Assembly: GCA_917880885.1 (NCBI GenBank)
Contig: OU862927.1
Location: forward strand, 35,739,571 to 35,803,570
DNA length: 64,000 nucleotides
Origin: Limnephilus marmoratus
Taxonomy: Eukaryota > Arthropoda > Insecta > Trichoptera > Limnephilidae
Reading direction: 5' to 3'
A model generated the notes under the pieces. It searched no databases, was not told the origin of the DNA, and was given only the letters and a program-made list of their open reading frames with translations. This document shows, piece by piece, positions 1 through 10,357 of the stretch. The position numbers and the translations under genes were made by a program. Each line of letters starts with the position of its first letter. Position 1 is the stretch's first letter.

Positions 1-189
1 AGCTCTACCACGACTACCACTGGCATGACCATTGGCAAGGTAGTTCTGCAATCCGTCTCGAATCGCTTGTGAAGATCTTCATGTGCGATGGGCCTTCTTA
101 CATTGAAGGAATTTTTTGCCTTTTTTTGCCCTTCTTATTTCTACTACATAAATTAAATAAATTTGTTACAAACATAATTTTATTTGAAG
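1..189 (+). other. 3' part of the last Rad1 intron
   Basis: Intronic sequence ending in a pyrimidine-poor but usable AG acceptor at 188-189. Bases about 22-55 match a stretch at about 11449-11485 inside a hAT element (shared core ACCATTGGCAAG, then TAGTTCTGCAA), so this part is probably a transposon relic. No earlier Rad1 exon is visible here. Confidence 0.6.
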
Positions 190-312
190 GTGGCCATAAA
201 GACTGATTCGCGAGGGTTGCTGGTGGTCCAGCAGATGATAGAAAGGGAGGAGCAGAGACAGATGTTTGTGGAATATTACATCACTCCGCTCATCGATGAA
301 GATGATGACTGA
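190..312 (+). CDS. Rad1: Rad1 checkpoint clamp subunit, last exon
   Basis: This 123-base exon starts in phase 0 directly after an AG acceptor, encodes 40 residues and ends with TGA at 310-312. The peptide (VAIKTDSRGLLVVQQMI..., then FVEYYITP and an acidic DEDDD end) matches the C-terminus of eukaryotic Rad1, whose human form has a TDNRG...LQYMI...FVEYY pattern followed by acidic residues. Rad1 is one of three subunits of the PCNA-like 9-1-1 clamp that is loaded on damaged DNA in the nucleus to activate ATR signalling. The upstream exons lie left of the window. Two AATAAA signals follow at 362 and 372. The family call rests on remembered consensus, not on a search. Confidence 0.85.
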   Translation: MAIKTDSRGLLVVQQMIEREEQRQMFVEYYITPLIDEDDD

Positions 313-361
313 CGACTGATTACTTGACTGAAACCATATTTACCACTCAGAAACCGAAGCT

Positions 362-377
362 AATAAATTGTAATAAA
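362..377 (+). promoter_or_regulatory. Polyadenylation signals of Rad1
   Basis: Two AATAAA hexamers (362-367 and 372-377) lie 50-65 bases after the Rad1 stop codon, with no other gene between. They are the expected end of its 3' UTR. Confidence 0.6.
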
Positions 378-400
378 GTTGGATCATTTTAGATAGGTAA

Positions 401-1222
401 TAGCGATGTTACACGGTTCAATTATGCAATTCAATTTGGATGAAGCAACCAAATTGAATCATCTGTATACTAATATTATAAATGCGAGGGGGTGGAGGGA
501 GGAGGGGAACCTTGGAGGGGGAGGGGGGTTGGCGGAAGGGGGAAAGGGGGATTGGAGTGGGGAGAGGAAAGGTGGCGTAGGAGGAGTGGGAACGCGAGAG
601 GGGAAGGGGATGCGAGAGAGGAAGGGGAGGCGGAAGGAGAACAGGACGAATGGGAAAGGACTTCACGCAGGGAGAAACAATTTCTTTATTAAATGGCATA
701 GCAACGCATGCCGGGTACCAGCTAGGGTAATTATAAAAGTGAATGATTCAAAGTTTTTGTTCAATCGCACTGAAAATATTCAGCTTGCTCAATATTTTCA
801 ATGCGATTGAATTCAACGTTCAACATTCAACGCGGTTGAACGAGAAATGAACGTGTAAACACAAGTATTGAATGATTCAATCGATCTTTATTCATGCACG
901 CCGCAGCCATGCGAAAATTTGCGTTGTCAGTGTAGTCAAAATGGTTTATAAATGGAAAAAGGAGCAAACGTCTCTGTTTTTGAACATTATAAGAAGTACC
1001 CTAGAAGTGGAATATTAAAGTGGAGGGTTTCGTTTAATTAATTCGTTATTTAAATAATCATAAATTAACGTGGTTCCCAAGTGACGACCTGGTTCGAAGA
1101 CATCCTCAGCAATGTAAATTGAATAGTTCAATTCTTCAGGACACATGTAAACAGCATACCTTTTCAATTCTGCGTCATTCAACCAAATTGAAGCAATTGG
1201 TTTGAATCGTGTAATATCGCTG
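401..1222. mobile_element. TIR DNA element, possible 3-bp TAA duplication
   Basis: The left end (TAGCGATGTTACACGGTTCA) and the inverted right end (CAGCGATATTACACGATTCA) match at most positions, followed by further related CAATTTGG-containing sequence. TAA flanks both sides (398-400 and 1223-1225), which would fit PIF/Harbinger, but a 3-bp match can be chance. The interior holds several inverted TTCAAT/ATTGAA words and a nested retroposon at 478-722. No transposase is seen. Confidence 0.5.
478..722 (-). repeat. RTE-like retroposon fragment, purine-rich copy
   Basis: A purine-rich block ends in the word GCAACGCATGCCGGGTACCA. The same module occurs inverted at 58228-58735 and again at about 34255-34385, so this is a dispersed retroposon read from the minus strand. 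The open frames across it are low-complexity Gly/Arg/Glu strings and not genes. Confidence 0.6.
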
Positions 1223-1369
1223 TAACCAAAGGATATCTGAAAATTATATTATAATTATTATAATCCTTGTTTTTTTTTTCTGTTTAACTTTTTGTGTATG
1301 ATAGTATTTTATGTTGTATGTTATTGAATAAATTAATAATAATTCATAATCATCTTATCTTTTAACTAT

Positions 1370-1475
1370 ATCGACGTTGGAAAAGATAAACGGCTAAAGC
1401 GCCATGCAGCTGGAGAGCAAGACATTTTTCCTTTCCAGCTGTTTGGCGCTTTAACCATTTATCTTTCCAGCATCG
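1370..1475. mobile_element. Short palindromic MITE
   Basis: The two arms, around GGCTAAAGCGCCA and TGGCGCTTTAACC, fold into one long hairpin. A second copy with the same arms lies at 16781-16912, which makes this a mobile family and not a one-off palindrome. No coding capacity. Confidence 0.6.
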
Positions 1476-1516
1476 TTTTTATTATCACATTATGCCTTTT
1501 GATGTTGTGTATATAC

Positions 1517-2135
1517 TAGAGATTAAATGGATATCCGGTATCCGGCCTATCCGGCCAAAATTTACTGTCCGGCCGGATACCGGATAGTAACTCAATATAT
1601 GGCCGGATACCGGATATTCAAAAACTACGACAATGTCCTATAATAAAATGCAATACATTAATCTTTGTGAGGTTAATATCAATAAAATGGCTTATAATTA
1701 TGGCGGCTTTTATTTTATTATAAGTCGAAAAAGTTACAAAAAGCCATAAGACCTTCCAAAAAACTAAAATTTTCTTCTGAGATATTCACTCTAATGATAA
1801 ATACATAAATAGTAAATATCCAAACTAAAAACTTTTAGTAAAAACTTACAAAAACCTCGCAGAGTAGCGAAAACTTAATTAACATGATTAACTAATCACA
1901 ATCACCATTATAGTGAACTAAAAATCGTAAAAAACACAGAGATTATTGAAATGATTAAATACTGACATTGAAGCACCATAATATACCTCTTGTTTTCTTC
2001 TTACCAAAGAGAATATTTTGAATTAATACTCAAAATTAATATTTCAATGGGCCGAATATCCGGCCGCCGGTTATCCGGCCTCGCAGCTCGCCGGATATTA
2101 GGTATCCGGCCAAACAACTATCCGTTTCATCTCTA
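1517..2135. mobile_element. hAT-type non-autonomous element, 8-bp TSD
   Basis: The element is bounded by a perfect 8-bp duplication GTATATAC (1509-1516 and 2136-2143). Termini are TAGAGATTAAATGGATA on the left and, inverted, TAGAGATGAAACGGATA on the right. Both subterminal regions are filled with direct and inverted copies of the word ATATCCGG/CCGGATA, a likely transposase-binding array. The 619-bp interior is AT-rich and non-coding. Confidence 0.85.
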
Positions 2136-2392
2136 GTATATACAGACTTTTATTATTGTTATTGGCCAGAAGAATCATAGTTATAAGCAATGGCAGTTTT
2201 CTCTAAAGCGCGTTTGTGAAAAAGATGATAAAATAAAATAAACTTGTTTATAATAATATACATATAATATTATTATAAAACAAGTTTGCAATCAATTTTT
2301 TTTTTTTTTTTTTTAATATACAAACTAGTTAGTAGCCCGCCTCACTAGACTAAGTCTGTTCCGAGGCGGGTACATATATATTATATATACAT

Positions 2393-3239
2393 TAACTTAC
2401 ACACATTGCTGATGACATGAAAATATATAAAATCATAAAAAATATATACGACTGCTTGTCCCTCCAATCCAATTTTATAAAATTCGTAGAATGGTGTACC
2501 ATTAACAAACTTACACTTAACATTAAAAAATGTCAAATCATGAGTTTCTTTAGAATTAAAAACCCTATCAAATATAGTTACTCTTTTAACAATCACAGTT
2601 TATTGTCAGTACCTGTAATAAGGGACCTTGGAATAACCTTCGACTCTAAGCTACTATTTACCAACCACATTGATATAATAACTGGTAAAGCAATGAAAAT
2701 GCTGGGCTTCATTGTAAGAATTTGTAGAGATTTCAAAAATATCCAAACATTCAAAATACTATATACAACTCTGGTTAGGAGTCATTTAGAATACAATTCC
2801 CCCATATGGAACCCTTTCTACAAAAGCCATGCAAACTCCATTGAAAGAATCCAACGCAAATTTCTCAGATCAATTAATTTCAAATTAGGTATTCCCGCGG
2901 TTGACATAAACTATGAATCTTTATTACAAAAAATGCGACTCTTATCGTTAAAAGATAGAAGAATACTCAATGACCTTATTTTTTTTATTTAAAATAAACA
3001 ATAACTGGTTTGACTCCCCTGAACTTGTCTCATTAATAAATTACCATGTACCTTGTAGACCGACTCGACTCAAAACACCTTTCCACTGTGACAATACTAT
3101 GACGAACGCAGAACAAAACTCAACCATAAATCGCTTGCATATTTTAGGCAATGAATATGCTAATATCGATAACGCTGCCGGTAATCTGGCTTCATACAAA
3201 AGATGCGTTAAACTAAATTTGTTTGCTAGTACCACGTAA
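2393..3239 (+). pseudogene. LINE reverse transcriptase fragment, frameshifted
   Basis: The fragment begins at a degenerate catalytic box (IADDMK, normally F/YADD) and continues through the RT thumb and C-terminal region typical of Jockey/CR1-group non-LTR elements (WCTINKLTLNIKKCQIMSFF, SHLEYNSPIWNP, ERIQRKFLRSI). The frame shifts in the T-run near 2980-2990 and continues to 3239. It is a 5'-truncated dead copy. A related minus-strand copy lies at 38092-38720. Confidence 0.8.
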
Positions 3240-3775
3240 ATACTTCATGTAAACATAATATGCCTACCAGTACTTCTAAAACTATTAATGCACTAGAAAT
3301 CATAGGTACTTGTAAAATTTATCATATCAGTTAACATAATCCAGGATTTATTACTTTTTATATTTTATATTTAAATCTTTGTAGGTACCTTGAGATAGGT
3401 ATCTTATTTGTACATTTTATTGTTTTATTTCTCTCTTTAAATTTTTATTTTTAGTTTTACCTAAAAATTTATAGTTTGTACTTTAATACTTTATATTTTA
3501 AACTATTTATAGTTTGTACTTTAATTAATTTAGTTTTGTACTTTAATTTATAGTTTGTACTTAATACTTTATATCTTAAACTATTCACTTTATAATTTAC
3601 TTTTATATATTATTGTATTTATACACTACTTATTACCTTACTTTTTACCTTTTTTCTTAAATTTGACTAACATTTATATTGTTGTTCTTCATGTTGTTGT
3701 ACTATTATAAGTATGTCAATTATGTTAATGGCACGATTTGTGCCGTATATGTGTAAATAAATAAATAAATATACA
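3240..3775 (+). repeat. 3' UTR and (AAAT)n tail of the LINE
   Basis: Non-coding LINE tail with several near-copies of TTATAGTTTGTACTTTAAT around 3468-3560, a short hairpin (GGCACGATTTGTGCC, 3729-3743) and a terminal (TAAA)n run at 3754-3770. Hairpin plus tetranucleotide tail is typical of CR1/Jockey-like LINE 3' ends. Confidence 0.6.
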
Positions 3776-3906
3776 TTTACATATATGTACATACATAAAC
3801 ACAGTTATGTTCATACACACATACACGCATATGCGCACATACATACACACAGGCAATCGCATACGTGTACATAATCGAACACATAGATACATATTAAAAC
3901 ATAAAT
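3768..3906. repeat. ACAT-type microsatellite
   Basis: Degenerate tetranucleotide repeat of ACAT/ACAC words. The hAT element at 3915 inserted at its right edge. Confidence 0.7.
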
Positions 3907-4189
3907 ACATATAACAGTGGCGGCGTAGGGTAGTTTGGCACCCGGGGCGGTTTTGTATTGAGCACCCCTACTTAAACACCAAATACTAAACATGCTTACG
4001 AGACTTAATTTTACTAATATATTCGATCACATTATCCTAATTTATTACCTGTCTCTTTCAGTTGATAAAATCGAAAGATTGGTTAGTCGCGCTTGGCTCA
4101 TTGTGGACCTAAATACGATTTTAATAATTTTAACTCTGAAAAGCTTCTTTCACACGCAGCCACCAAAACATATATTTAAAAAAAAAATC

Positions 4190-4375
4190 TCAAGTCACGA
4201 TTACATTGAGCGAGTTTAAAAGCTACAAGCCGGCGTATTCACTATCTGCTAGTGAACTCGCTCAGTGTTATCATATTATTAGCTAGCTAGCAGATTTTTA
4301 CACTGAAAGAGTTTACTAGCAGATAGTGAGTACTCCGGCTAGTAGCTTGTAAACTCGTTTAATGTAATCGAGGCT
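4190..4375. mobile_element. Palindromic MITE nested in hAT element
   Basis: Left arm (ATTACATTGAGCGAGTTT, AAGCTACAAGCCGG, TCACTATCTGCTAGTGAACT) and right arm are inverted near-copies, folding into a ~170-bp hairpin. It abuts or interrupts the end of the hAT transposase remnant. Confidence 0.6.
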
Positions 4376-5189
4376 TAAGATTAAGTCCATAATTACTTAA
4401 GCCCCATTTTACGATGAATCTGAGAAGCTCCAATGTAGTCCATTGAACTGCTTCTTGGGCAGAAATGTTGGCGGCTTCCAATTGCCGCCTCAACCGTAAA
4501 ATCTCCAACACAATGTCTTTTGCTAAAAATTCATCGTAAATTTTTAACAGATTTGGAACCATTCCACTTCTTCTGGTGGTGTTACCAACGTTTTAGGCTG
4601 AATAACACTAAATGTAACCAGCATAAAATCCGTTGCCCTGTAACGATGGTTTAATTCTTCGTAAAATCTATCGTGACATTCTAACATTGCTTTCTGCAGC
4701 TCCTCTGATAATGGAAGTCCAGCATCTCGGGCCATTTCAGCAGGCATACGTTTTAGAAATCTACTCCTTTCTCTTTTTCCTTCGATTTCGGAATGTCTTC
4801 CTCACATTTTTTTATTGCGTAGCAAATAGCCTTTTCCATTATTTGGTTACGTTGAATTTGAAGAAAATTTTTAAGAGCTTTAATTTTTATTACACACTTT
4901 TCCAATGATAGTCCAGATTTTTATTTATACTTTTTTGTCTGATTAGCTTCTTCTAGGACTTCACACCAAAAGGAAAGATAGCATAGAAAACTGAAGTCAC
5001 ACAAAGTTGGTATGAGTGTTGATGCTGCTTCTCTTGCTTCGACGCTTTCTTTGCTGTGCTGGGATTACACATCTCTTCGAGTGTTGATACAACCATCTCA
5101 AAATTATTCTTCAGTGATTTAACAGCGTCGTGATGAGCACTCCATATTATCTCTGATAGTCGTTTAAAGGACACGCCTATATTTTTCAT
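4359..5189 (-). pseudogene. hAT transposase remnant (ZMYM1-like), broken frames
   Basis: Reading the minus strand from 5189, fragments show SFKRLSEIIWSAHHDAVKSL, the motif that precedes the helical domain in ZMYM1-type hAT transposases (family form: RLSxTRWSARxDAxxAL). A second piece, 4747-4544, contains RDAGLPLSEELQKAMLECHD-like text and a third, in another frame, 4562-4359, gives EFLAKDIVLEILRLRRQLEA. Frames change at least twice and the N-terminal zinc finger and C-terminal dimerisation domain are absent, so it is inactive. Confidence 0.65.
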
Positions 5190-5240
5190 TAGTATTTCAC
5201 CCCGCGCTCGATGTTCGGTACGCGCGGTATAAGATCAGAC

Positions 5241-5570
5241 AATTTTGAAGGCGGGAATTGGTACCGCCACCCTTTATTGGATAACCGACACCTCTGCCAT
5301 AGGTCACCCCAAGTGGTACGCTACCTTTTTTGATTTAGCAGGGGCGCCCGGGTTGATGGAGTGAGGTTTGACTAGGTCTTGGAGGTGGTTGACCAGGACA
5401 CACTGAACCCCAAATTCCTACCCACCCCTTAAACCTCTTTCCTTCCCAGAACTCTCCCCTCCTCCCTTTCCTTAAAAAAACCCTCCACACAGCATCCCCA
5501 AAAGATGACATAGGCCCTGAGAGAAATTATTTTCCTCAGGGCCTCCTGTGTGAGGCTCATGTAAAAAAAA
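5241..5570 (+). repeat. Retroposon family P (SINE-like), sense copy
   Basis: Sense-oriented copy of a ~330-bp dispersed retroposon: head with GGCGGGAATTGGTACCGCC, then TTATTGGATAACC, a pyrimidine-rich middle, a hairpin tail (GGCCCTGAG...CTCAGGGCC) and an A8 tail at 5563-5570. Antisense copies occur at 25227, 34004, 37722, 41305, 48211, 52888 and 60611. Bases 5571-5620 are an inverted partial copy of the same tail. Confidence 0.75.
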
Positions 5571-5984
5571 CCCAGGAGACCCTGAGGAAAATAATTTTCC
5601 TCGGGGACTATGTCATCTTAGGGAAAGAATGCAACGTGAATTCATTCTTTTAGGGAATTAGAAATTATATTCGGAAAAAAAAAAAAAGTTTTTAGCGTTT
5701 ATGTTAGCGATGCGTTTCAAAATATGTATTAGTATCTCTGCATGTTGCTAGGTACAAGAGTAGGTAGTTATTTATTGATATGTCTTTATAGAAGGAGATT
5801 TTGTGCATTCTTTGGCTGTACGAGTGAGTTGTCGTTGTCACCCCTCGGTGCTTGGTACCCGGGGCGGACCGCCCCCTCCGCCCCCCCCTTACGCCGCCAC
5901 TGACATATAATCAAATAAGAATTATTGGGAGTTGAAATACAGTTATCAAGGAATTAACAAATTAAAACCAAAAATTCATCAGAT

Positions 5985-6096
5985 ACACATAGTAATGCTA
6001 GCATCTAAATCTAGAACTATTAAATATCAACAAAATGAATACACATAGTAATACTAGCGTCTAAATCTAGAACTATAAGATTTCAACAAAATAATA
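5985..6096. repeat. Two-copy 56-bp tandem repeat in LINE 3' UTR
   Basis: ACACATAGTAAT-starting units at 5985 and 6041 differ at a few bases. Tandem duplications in 3' UTRs are common in LINEs. Confidence 0.7.
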
Positions 6097-6209
6097 TACA
6101 TATGAGGTAATAATAATATAAGCTTTCGTAAAACAAAAGCAGTATTAATAATTAAGATAAAATTTCTATAAGTAACCAACACATATATGTAAATAGTGAG
6201 GATTAGAGA

Positions 6210-8399
6210 CTAAGATGAGATTATTAATAACTTGGTGATGCATGCCCTTTTTTTGTGTAGTAACCATGTATTGAAATGTTTGTATAACGAGTTTAGGTTG
6301 TTTTTTGTGGCACAGTAGGTGGTTTCTTTTAGGAAGGTGTTGAAAATGTGAGATGCGAGGTAAGATTCGTGCTTTTGGGCAAAAGTTGATTTAGTTTTAG
6401 GCACTAGAAGTAGATTACACGATTTAGCTCTTGTGTTTTTTGGGTGAGTTATGTGGCATGGTGAGGATTTTATGCAGTTCATTTGTATGATCTTTTTAAT
6501 GAACAGCTTTCTGATATCTAGTATGTTATTAGTAATAAGTATGTTTTCCGTTGGGTAAAGATAAGGTTTTTTGAACATGATCCTAATTAATGTTTTATGA
6601 GTTGTGTTAAGCGGTTTAATGTACTTGTCGGCAGCTCCCCCCCCAAGCAGAAATTCCATAAGTTAAAAGGCTTTGACATAGAGCGTAGTAAACATTTTTT
6701 AGTTGTTTCAGTGACATAATGTTTCTAATAGTTTTAAAAATAAATGATAGTTTACGGATTTTTTTAATTAGTAAGTTAATATGAAGTTCCCAGTTTAATT
6801 TATAGTCCACTGTTAAGCCTAGATACTTGATATTATCAGTATGTTCTATTTTTTCGCAGTTGTGGTTTGAGGGATTTGAGGTAATATCAGGGTGTAGGTA
6901 TAAAGGCGGAAAGATTTTTGGTTGCCCGGTAGTGGTTTTGCTGAATGTTAAGTATTTTGTTTTGGTGATGTTTAAGGTAAGTAGATTTTTGTCCAGCCAA
7001 TTTTTTAGTTCTAACATACCAGTTTCTGCACTTTTGAAGGCCTTTTCCCAACTCGGAGCTTTGAATAGAATTACCGTGTCATCTGCGTAACTGATTACCT
7101 TGTAGTCGATAGATGCCATTTTAATATCGGTAAGTTCATTTATGTAAATGAGAAATAGAAGGGGACCAAGTACACTACCTTGAGGGACGCCATACTTGAT
7201 TTCTTCCGGATCACTGTAGCATTTTTAAGTTCTACTATTTGTTTCCTATTTTTAGTATAATAAATTGCTAATTTGAGCGGCGGTCCGTTGGTACCATAAT
7301 TTTTAAGTTTTTCGTACAGAATGTCATGAGAGATAGTATCAAAAGCCTTAGCCAGATCTAGAAAAACTCCGATGACTTTGGACCCTTCATCTGTATTTTT
7401 GACAATGTAATTAGTTAATTCGGATATAGCCTGTTCAGTGCTCATTTTAGCTCGAAAACCGAATTGACAATCTGAGAGTAAGTTGTGTTTATCGAGGTAG
7501 GATATTAGCCTTTTTTTCATTGCTTTTTCCAAAACTTTCGATAATGAATTTAATAGTGAGATAGGTCTGTAGTTAGAAATTAGAGTTTTGTCCCCTGACT
7601 TGTGAATTGGAGTTATAATGGCAATTTTTAGTTTATCCGGGACAATCCCTTGGCTGAAGCTTTGATTGAATATGTGTAGAAGAGGTATAACAATAAATTC
7701 TCTCAGATCAATCAGAATTTGGTTTGAGATTTTGTCCGGGCCCGGAGCGCAATGTGGTTTGAGAGATAAAATAAGGTCGGAAATTTCTGTTTTATTGAGT
7801 TTATATATTATATTAAAAGAGTGTAATGGTTGCTTGGTAGGGCTGTGTTTAGATGAAAGTTTTTTTGCAGTGTGGTGATTGTTGAGAATTTTGCTTGCTA
7901 GATTTAGGCCTACGTTGGAAAAATGAGAATTAATATAATTAGCTAGAATGAATGGTTCGTTCTTAGTTTCAAGGATTTCTCCATTAATTGACAGTTTCTT
8001 GATATTATTACTCTTCTTGGGTTTTAAATAAGCTGCTTCATTAATGACTTTCCAAGTTTTTTTTGGATCCGTTCTGGCATTTTCAATTGCGTACCTATAA
8101 AATTTGAATTTAGCCTGCTTAATTAATTTGTTACATAGATTTCTATATAATAAGTAGTCGTGATTAAGTTTACAGTCATATGGATTTTTATTTACTCTCA
8201 TGTGCATTAAGTTTCGTTTGTGAATACTCTTTACTAGCCCTGCTGTGATCCATGGTTTAATTTGCAATGTTTTGTGAGCTTTGTTTTTGTGTGTTTTTAT
8301 TGTAGTGTGCTTGTTAGTATACTTTTCCATAGTTATTAGGAAAGCATTTAGAGCTTTGTTCGAGTCTTTTTCTTTTAGTGTTGGAAGTCCAGGATTCAT
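6210..8399 (-). pseudogene. LINE reverse transcriptase, frameshifted
   Basis: Minus-strand pieces 8399-7140, 7119-6616 and 6659-6210 together cover the whole RT. Seen in order are ITPIHKSGDKTLISNYRPIS, the catalytic block GVFLDLAKAFDTISHDIL (box A aspartate), GVPQGSVLGP (reachable near 7190 after a frameshift near 7210), and SYADDTVIL (box C, YADD). A C-terminal helical region follows. All catalytic residues are present, but at least two frameshifts (near 7210 and near 6640, the latter at a run of Cs at 6637-6643) break it. The substrate would be the element's own RNA primed at nicked DNA. Confidence 0.85.
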
Positions 8400-9211
8400 G
8401 ACTTATTTCTGCCCTAAGTGATTTTAAGTCTATAACGTGTTGTGTGGTGTTTGTAGGCGTTTTCGTTTTATTTTCGAAGTTCGATCTAATGCCGAGTGAA
8501 GTAGTGTAGTGATCGGTGACCGTTGTGTGAATAATGGATGAGATGGTTATTTTCTTGGTTTTAACAAAAATGTGATCAATGCAAGAATTGGACTCAAGGC
8601 TTGTTCTTGTGGTAGAATTAATAGTTAATTTAAGGCCATAACGACTTAAAAGACTTAGATATTCGTTAGTTTTAGGATTGCAATTCAGAATGTTTATGTT
8701 CAGATCTCCCGCTAAGATGAGTTGTTGGGTATTTGTGTTATCATTCAGAAGTTTTTGTAGAGAATTTAGGAAAGGTGTAAGATTTTTAAAGCATGGAGGT
8801 CTATAAATAGCAAATACAGATAAATCAGATCCAAGTGATATTTTTAATTTTTATGCAATTTGCTTCCGTTAAATTTATTTCAGAGATAAAGGGATTCAGC
8901 GACTCTGTTACGAAGATAACTATCTCATCATTTTGGTTGAGTTTAGTAGTAGTGTGGAATGTCGAATATCCAGGAAAAAAGATGTCGGTGTAAGAGTCAT
9001 CTGTCCAGCATTCACTTAAAATTATTATATCAAAGTGGGAGTCGAGGTCTTGTAAAAGAATTGTAAAACTGTCAAAGTTCTTGCGAATGCTTCTAATATT
9101 TTGGGATATTATATTTAAAGAGTTATTTGTGTTGAATACTTTGAAATCTTGAGAATTTTTGAATCCATATTTAAAACTCGCTACCGCGTCGAAATTGGTA
9201 CCTATTTCCAT
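8400..9211 (-). pseudogene. LINE APE endonuclease, frameshifted
   Basis: From the ATG at 9211 the minus strand encodes LNIISQNIRSIRKNFDSF (N of the first metal site) and IIILSECW (catalytic Glu). After a one-base break near 8840 the other frame gives AIYRPP, LAGDLNIN (catalytic D and N), IDHIFV and TDHYTS (the final Asp-His pair). All endonuclease motifs are thus visible. It would nick target DNA for target-primed reverse transcription. Confidence 0.8.
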
Positions 9212-9240
9212 TTTGTGCGTGATGTGTTCTGCACAAAATT

Positions 9241-9615
9241 CTCTATAGAAATATATCCTGGCACATATAGATCCCTATGATGGTGATTTGAACGAAACTA
9301 TGCATTTCTTTACCAAATTCATTCACGCTTGGTGCGCCGATCACGAGTCATGTGATACCCGGTGATCTCCGATCTTTCACGAGTAGTATCGATCGAGTTC
9401 GTCGCAGAATGACCATTGCCTTTGTACCGGATGAAGCTATACTTGAAATCCTATTTAGATTAATCTTTACTAATAATTGATTTACATTATGAACATCAAA
9501 AAATATGCTACGGATAAATTCAACCTTTTACTACCTTTTGTATGGATTGGAATTACAATAAAATTATTATTTACGTAACAAAAAATATAAGCGTAAACTA
9601 CTAAAGAAATGTTTT
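9241..9615. other. Intergenic, nothing recognised
   Basis: No open frame of interest and no repeat shared within the window was found. Bases 9280-9440 are less AT-rich than their surroundings and may be older unique sequence or the eroded 5' part of the LINE. Confidence 0.4.
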
Positions 9616-10357
9616 GGGTGAAATGCAGAATACGCCAATGTCAGGGAATTTAATAAAAATGCACTTTCTAGATGAGAAAAGTGTGTAGAAACTCATTAAA
9701 AAAAGAATTAATGTGCGGAAAGCAAAATTGAGGGAGATACAGCCAATCAAAGTTTTATAAAATTTCACTTCGCGAACTGATACTATGACAGCCCGCCCGC
9801 CATCGTTGTCACTGTTATGTTGGTATCCCGGACCTGATACAAACAAGAGCCTAGATACGATTGTAGCCGACTTCGTGGGATAAATTATAAGGCGCGTAAT
9901 TATGAAAAACAGAATTAATAATATAATGTAAATAGGCACTGGAATGGAGAATCCCGCCAGACAAACCATTTAAAAACGTAGGCTGTTTTTTAATGTAAAG
10001 ATAACATACACAAGCCCGCTAGAAAGGTTAGGTTAGGTTCGGTTAGGTTAGGTTAGGTTAGGTTAGGTTAGGTTATTGGGGGGGGGGGGGTATCCCACGA
10101 AGTCGGCTACAATCGTATCTAGGCTCTTGTTTGTACAGGTCCGGGATACCAACCTAACAGTGACAAAAGATGGCGGGCGGGCTGTCATAGTATCGGTTCG
10201 CGAAGTGAAATTTTATAAAACTTTGATCGGCTGTATCTCCCTCAATTTTGCTTTCCGCACATTAATTCTTTTTTTAATGAGTTTCTACACACTTTTCTCA
10301 TCTAGAAAGTGCATTTTTATTAAATTCCCTGACATTGGCGTATTCTGCATTCCTCCC
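9616..10357. mobile_element. TIR element, GGGTGAAATG family, copy 1
   Basis: Ends are GGGTGAAATGCAGAATACG (left) and, inverted, GGGAGGAATGCAGAATACG (right), with long inverted arms containing AATGCACTTTCTAGATGAG and AATTGAGGGAGATACAGCC. The centre holds a partial 81-bp unit like that in copy 4 and a (TTAGG)n array. Unlike the other three copies, its 8-bp flanks (AATGTTTT and ATTATGCA) do not match, which suggests rearrangement. No transposase. Confidence 0.75.
10026..10075. repeat. (GGTTA)10, insect telomere-type repeat
   Basis: Ten contiguous 5-bp units of GGTTA, with one variant (GGTTC, 10036-10040). TTAGG is the ancestral insect telomere repeat. The array sits between the two arms of a TIR element and is followed by a G-run, so it is an interstitial tract and not a chromosome end. 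Confidence 0.9.

Larger units (their letters stand above)
3915..5902. mobile_element. hAT element with decayed transposase, nested insertions
   Basis: Ends are CAGTGGCGGCGTA and its inverse TACGCCGCCACTG, flanked by a perfect 8-bp duplication ACATATAA (3907-3914 and 5903-5910). Subterminal CCCGGGGCGG words face each other. Inside are minus-strand remains of a ZMYM1-like hAT transposase (4359-5189), a palindromic MITE (about 4190-4375) and a retroposon copy with an A-tail (5241-5570). The 8-bp duplication and CAG...CTG ends are standard for hAT. Confidence 0.85.
5925..9240 (-). mobile_element. Nearly complete APE-type LINE (CR1/Jockey group)
   Basis: A ~3.3-kb non-LTR retrotransposon on the minus strand. 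It carries an apurinic-type endonuclease (8400-9211) and a reverse transcriptase (6210-8399) that would form one ~1000-residue protein if a few frameshifts were absent. The 3' UTR includes a 56-bp direct duplication at 5985-6096. The element adjoins the right side of the hAT element. No separate ORF1 was recognised. Confidence 0.8.

Noticed and set aside
406..810. Open frames of 66-134 codons across the G/A-rich block
   Set aside because: Low-complexity Gly/Arg/Glu translation of a purine-rich retroposon. The same module is found inverted at 58.2 kb. No conserved domain.
10026..10075. Chromosome end
   Set aside because: The TTAGG tract is short, lies between the arms of a mobile element, and sequence continues for more than 50 kb on one side and 10 kb on the other.
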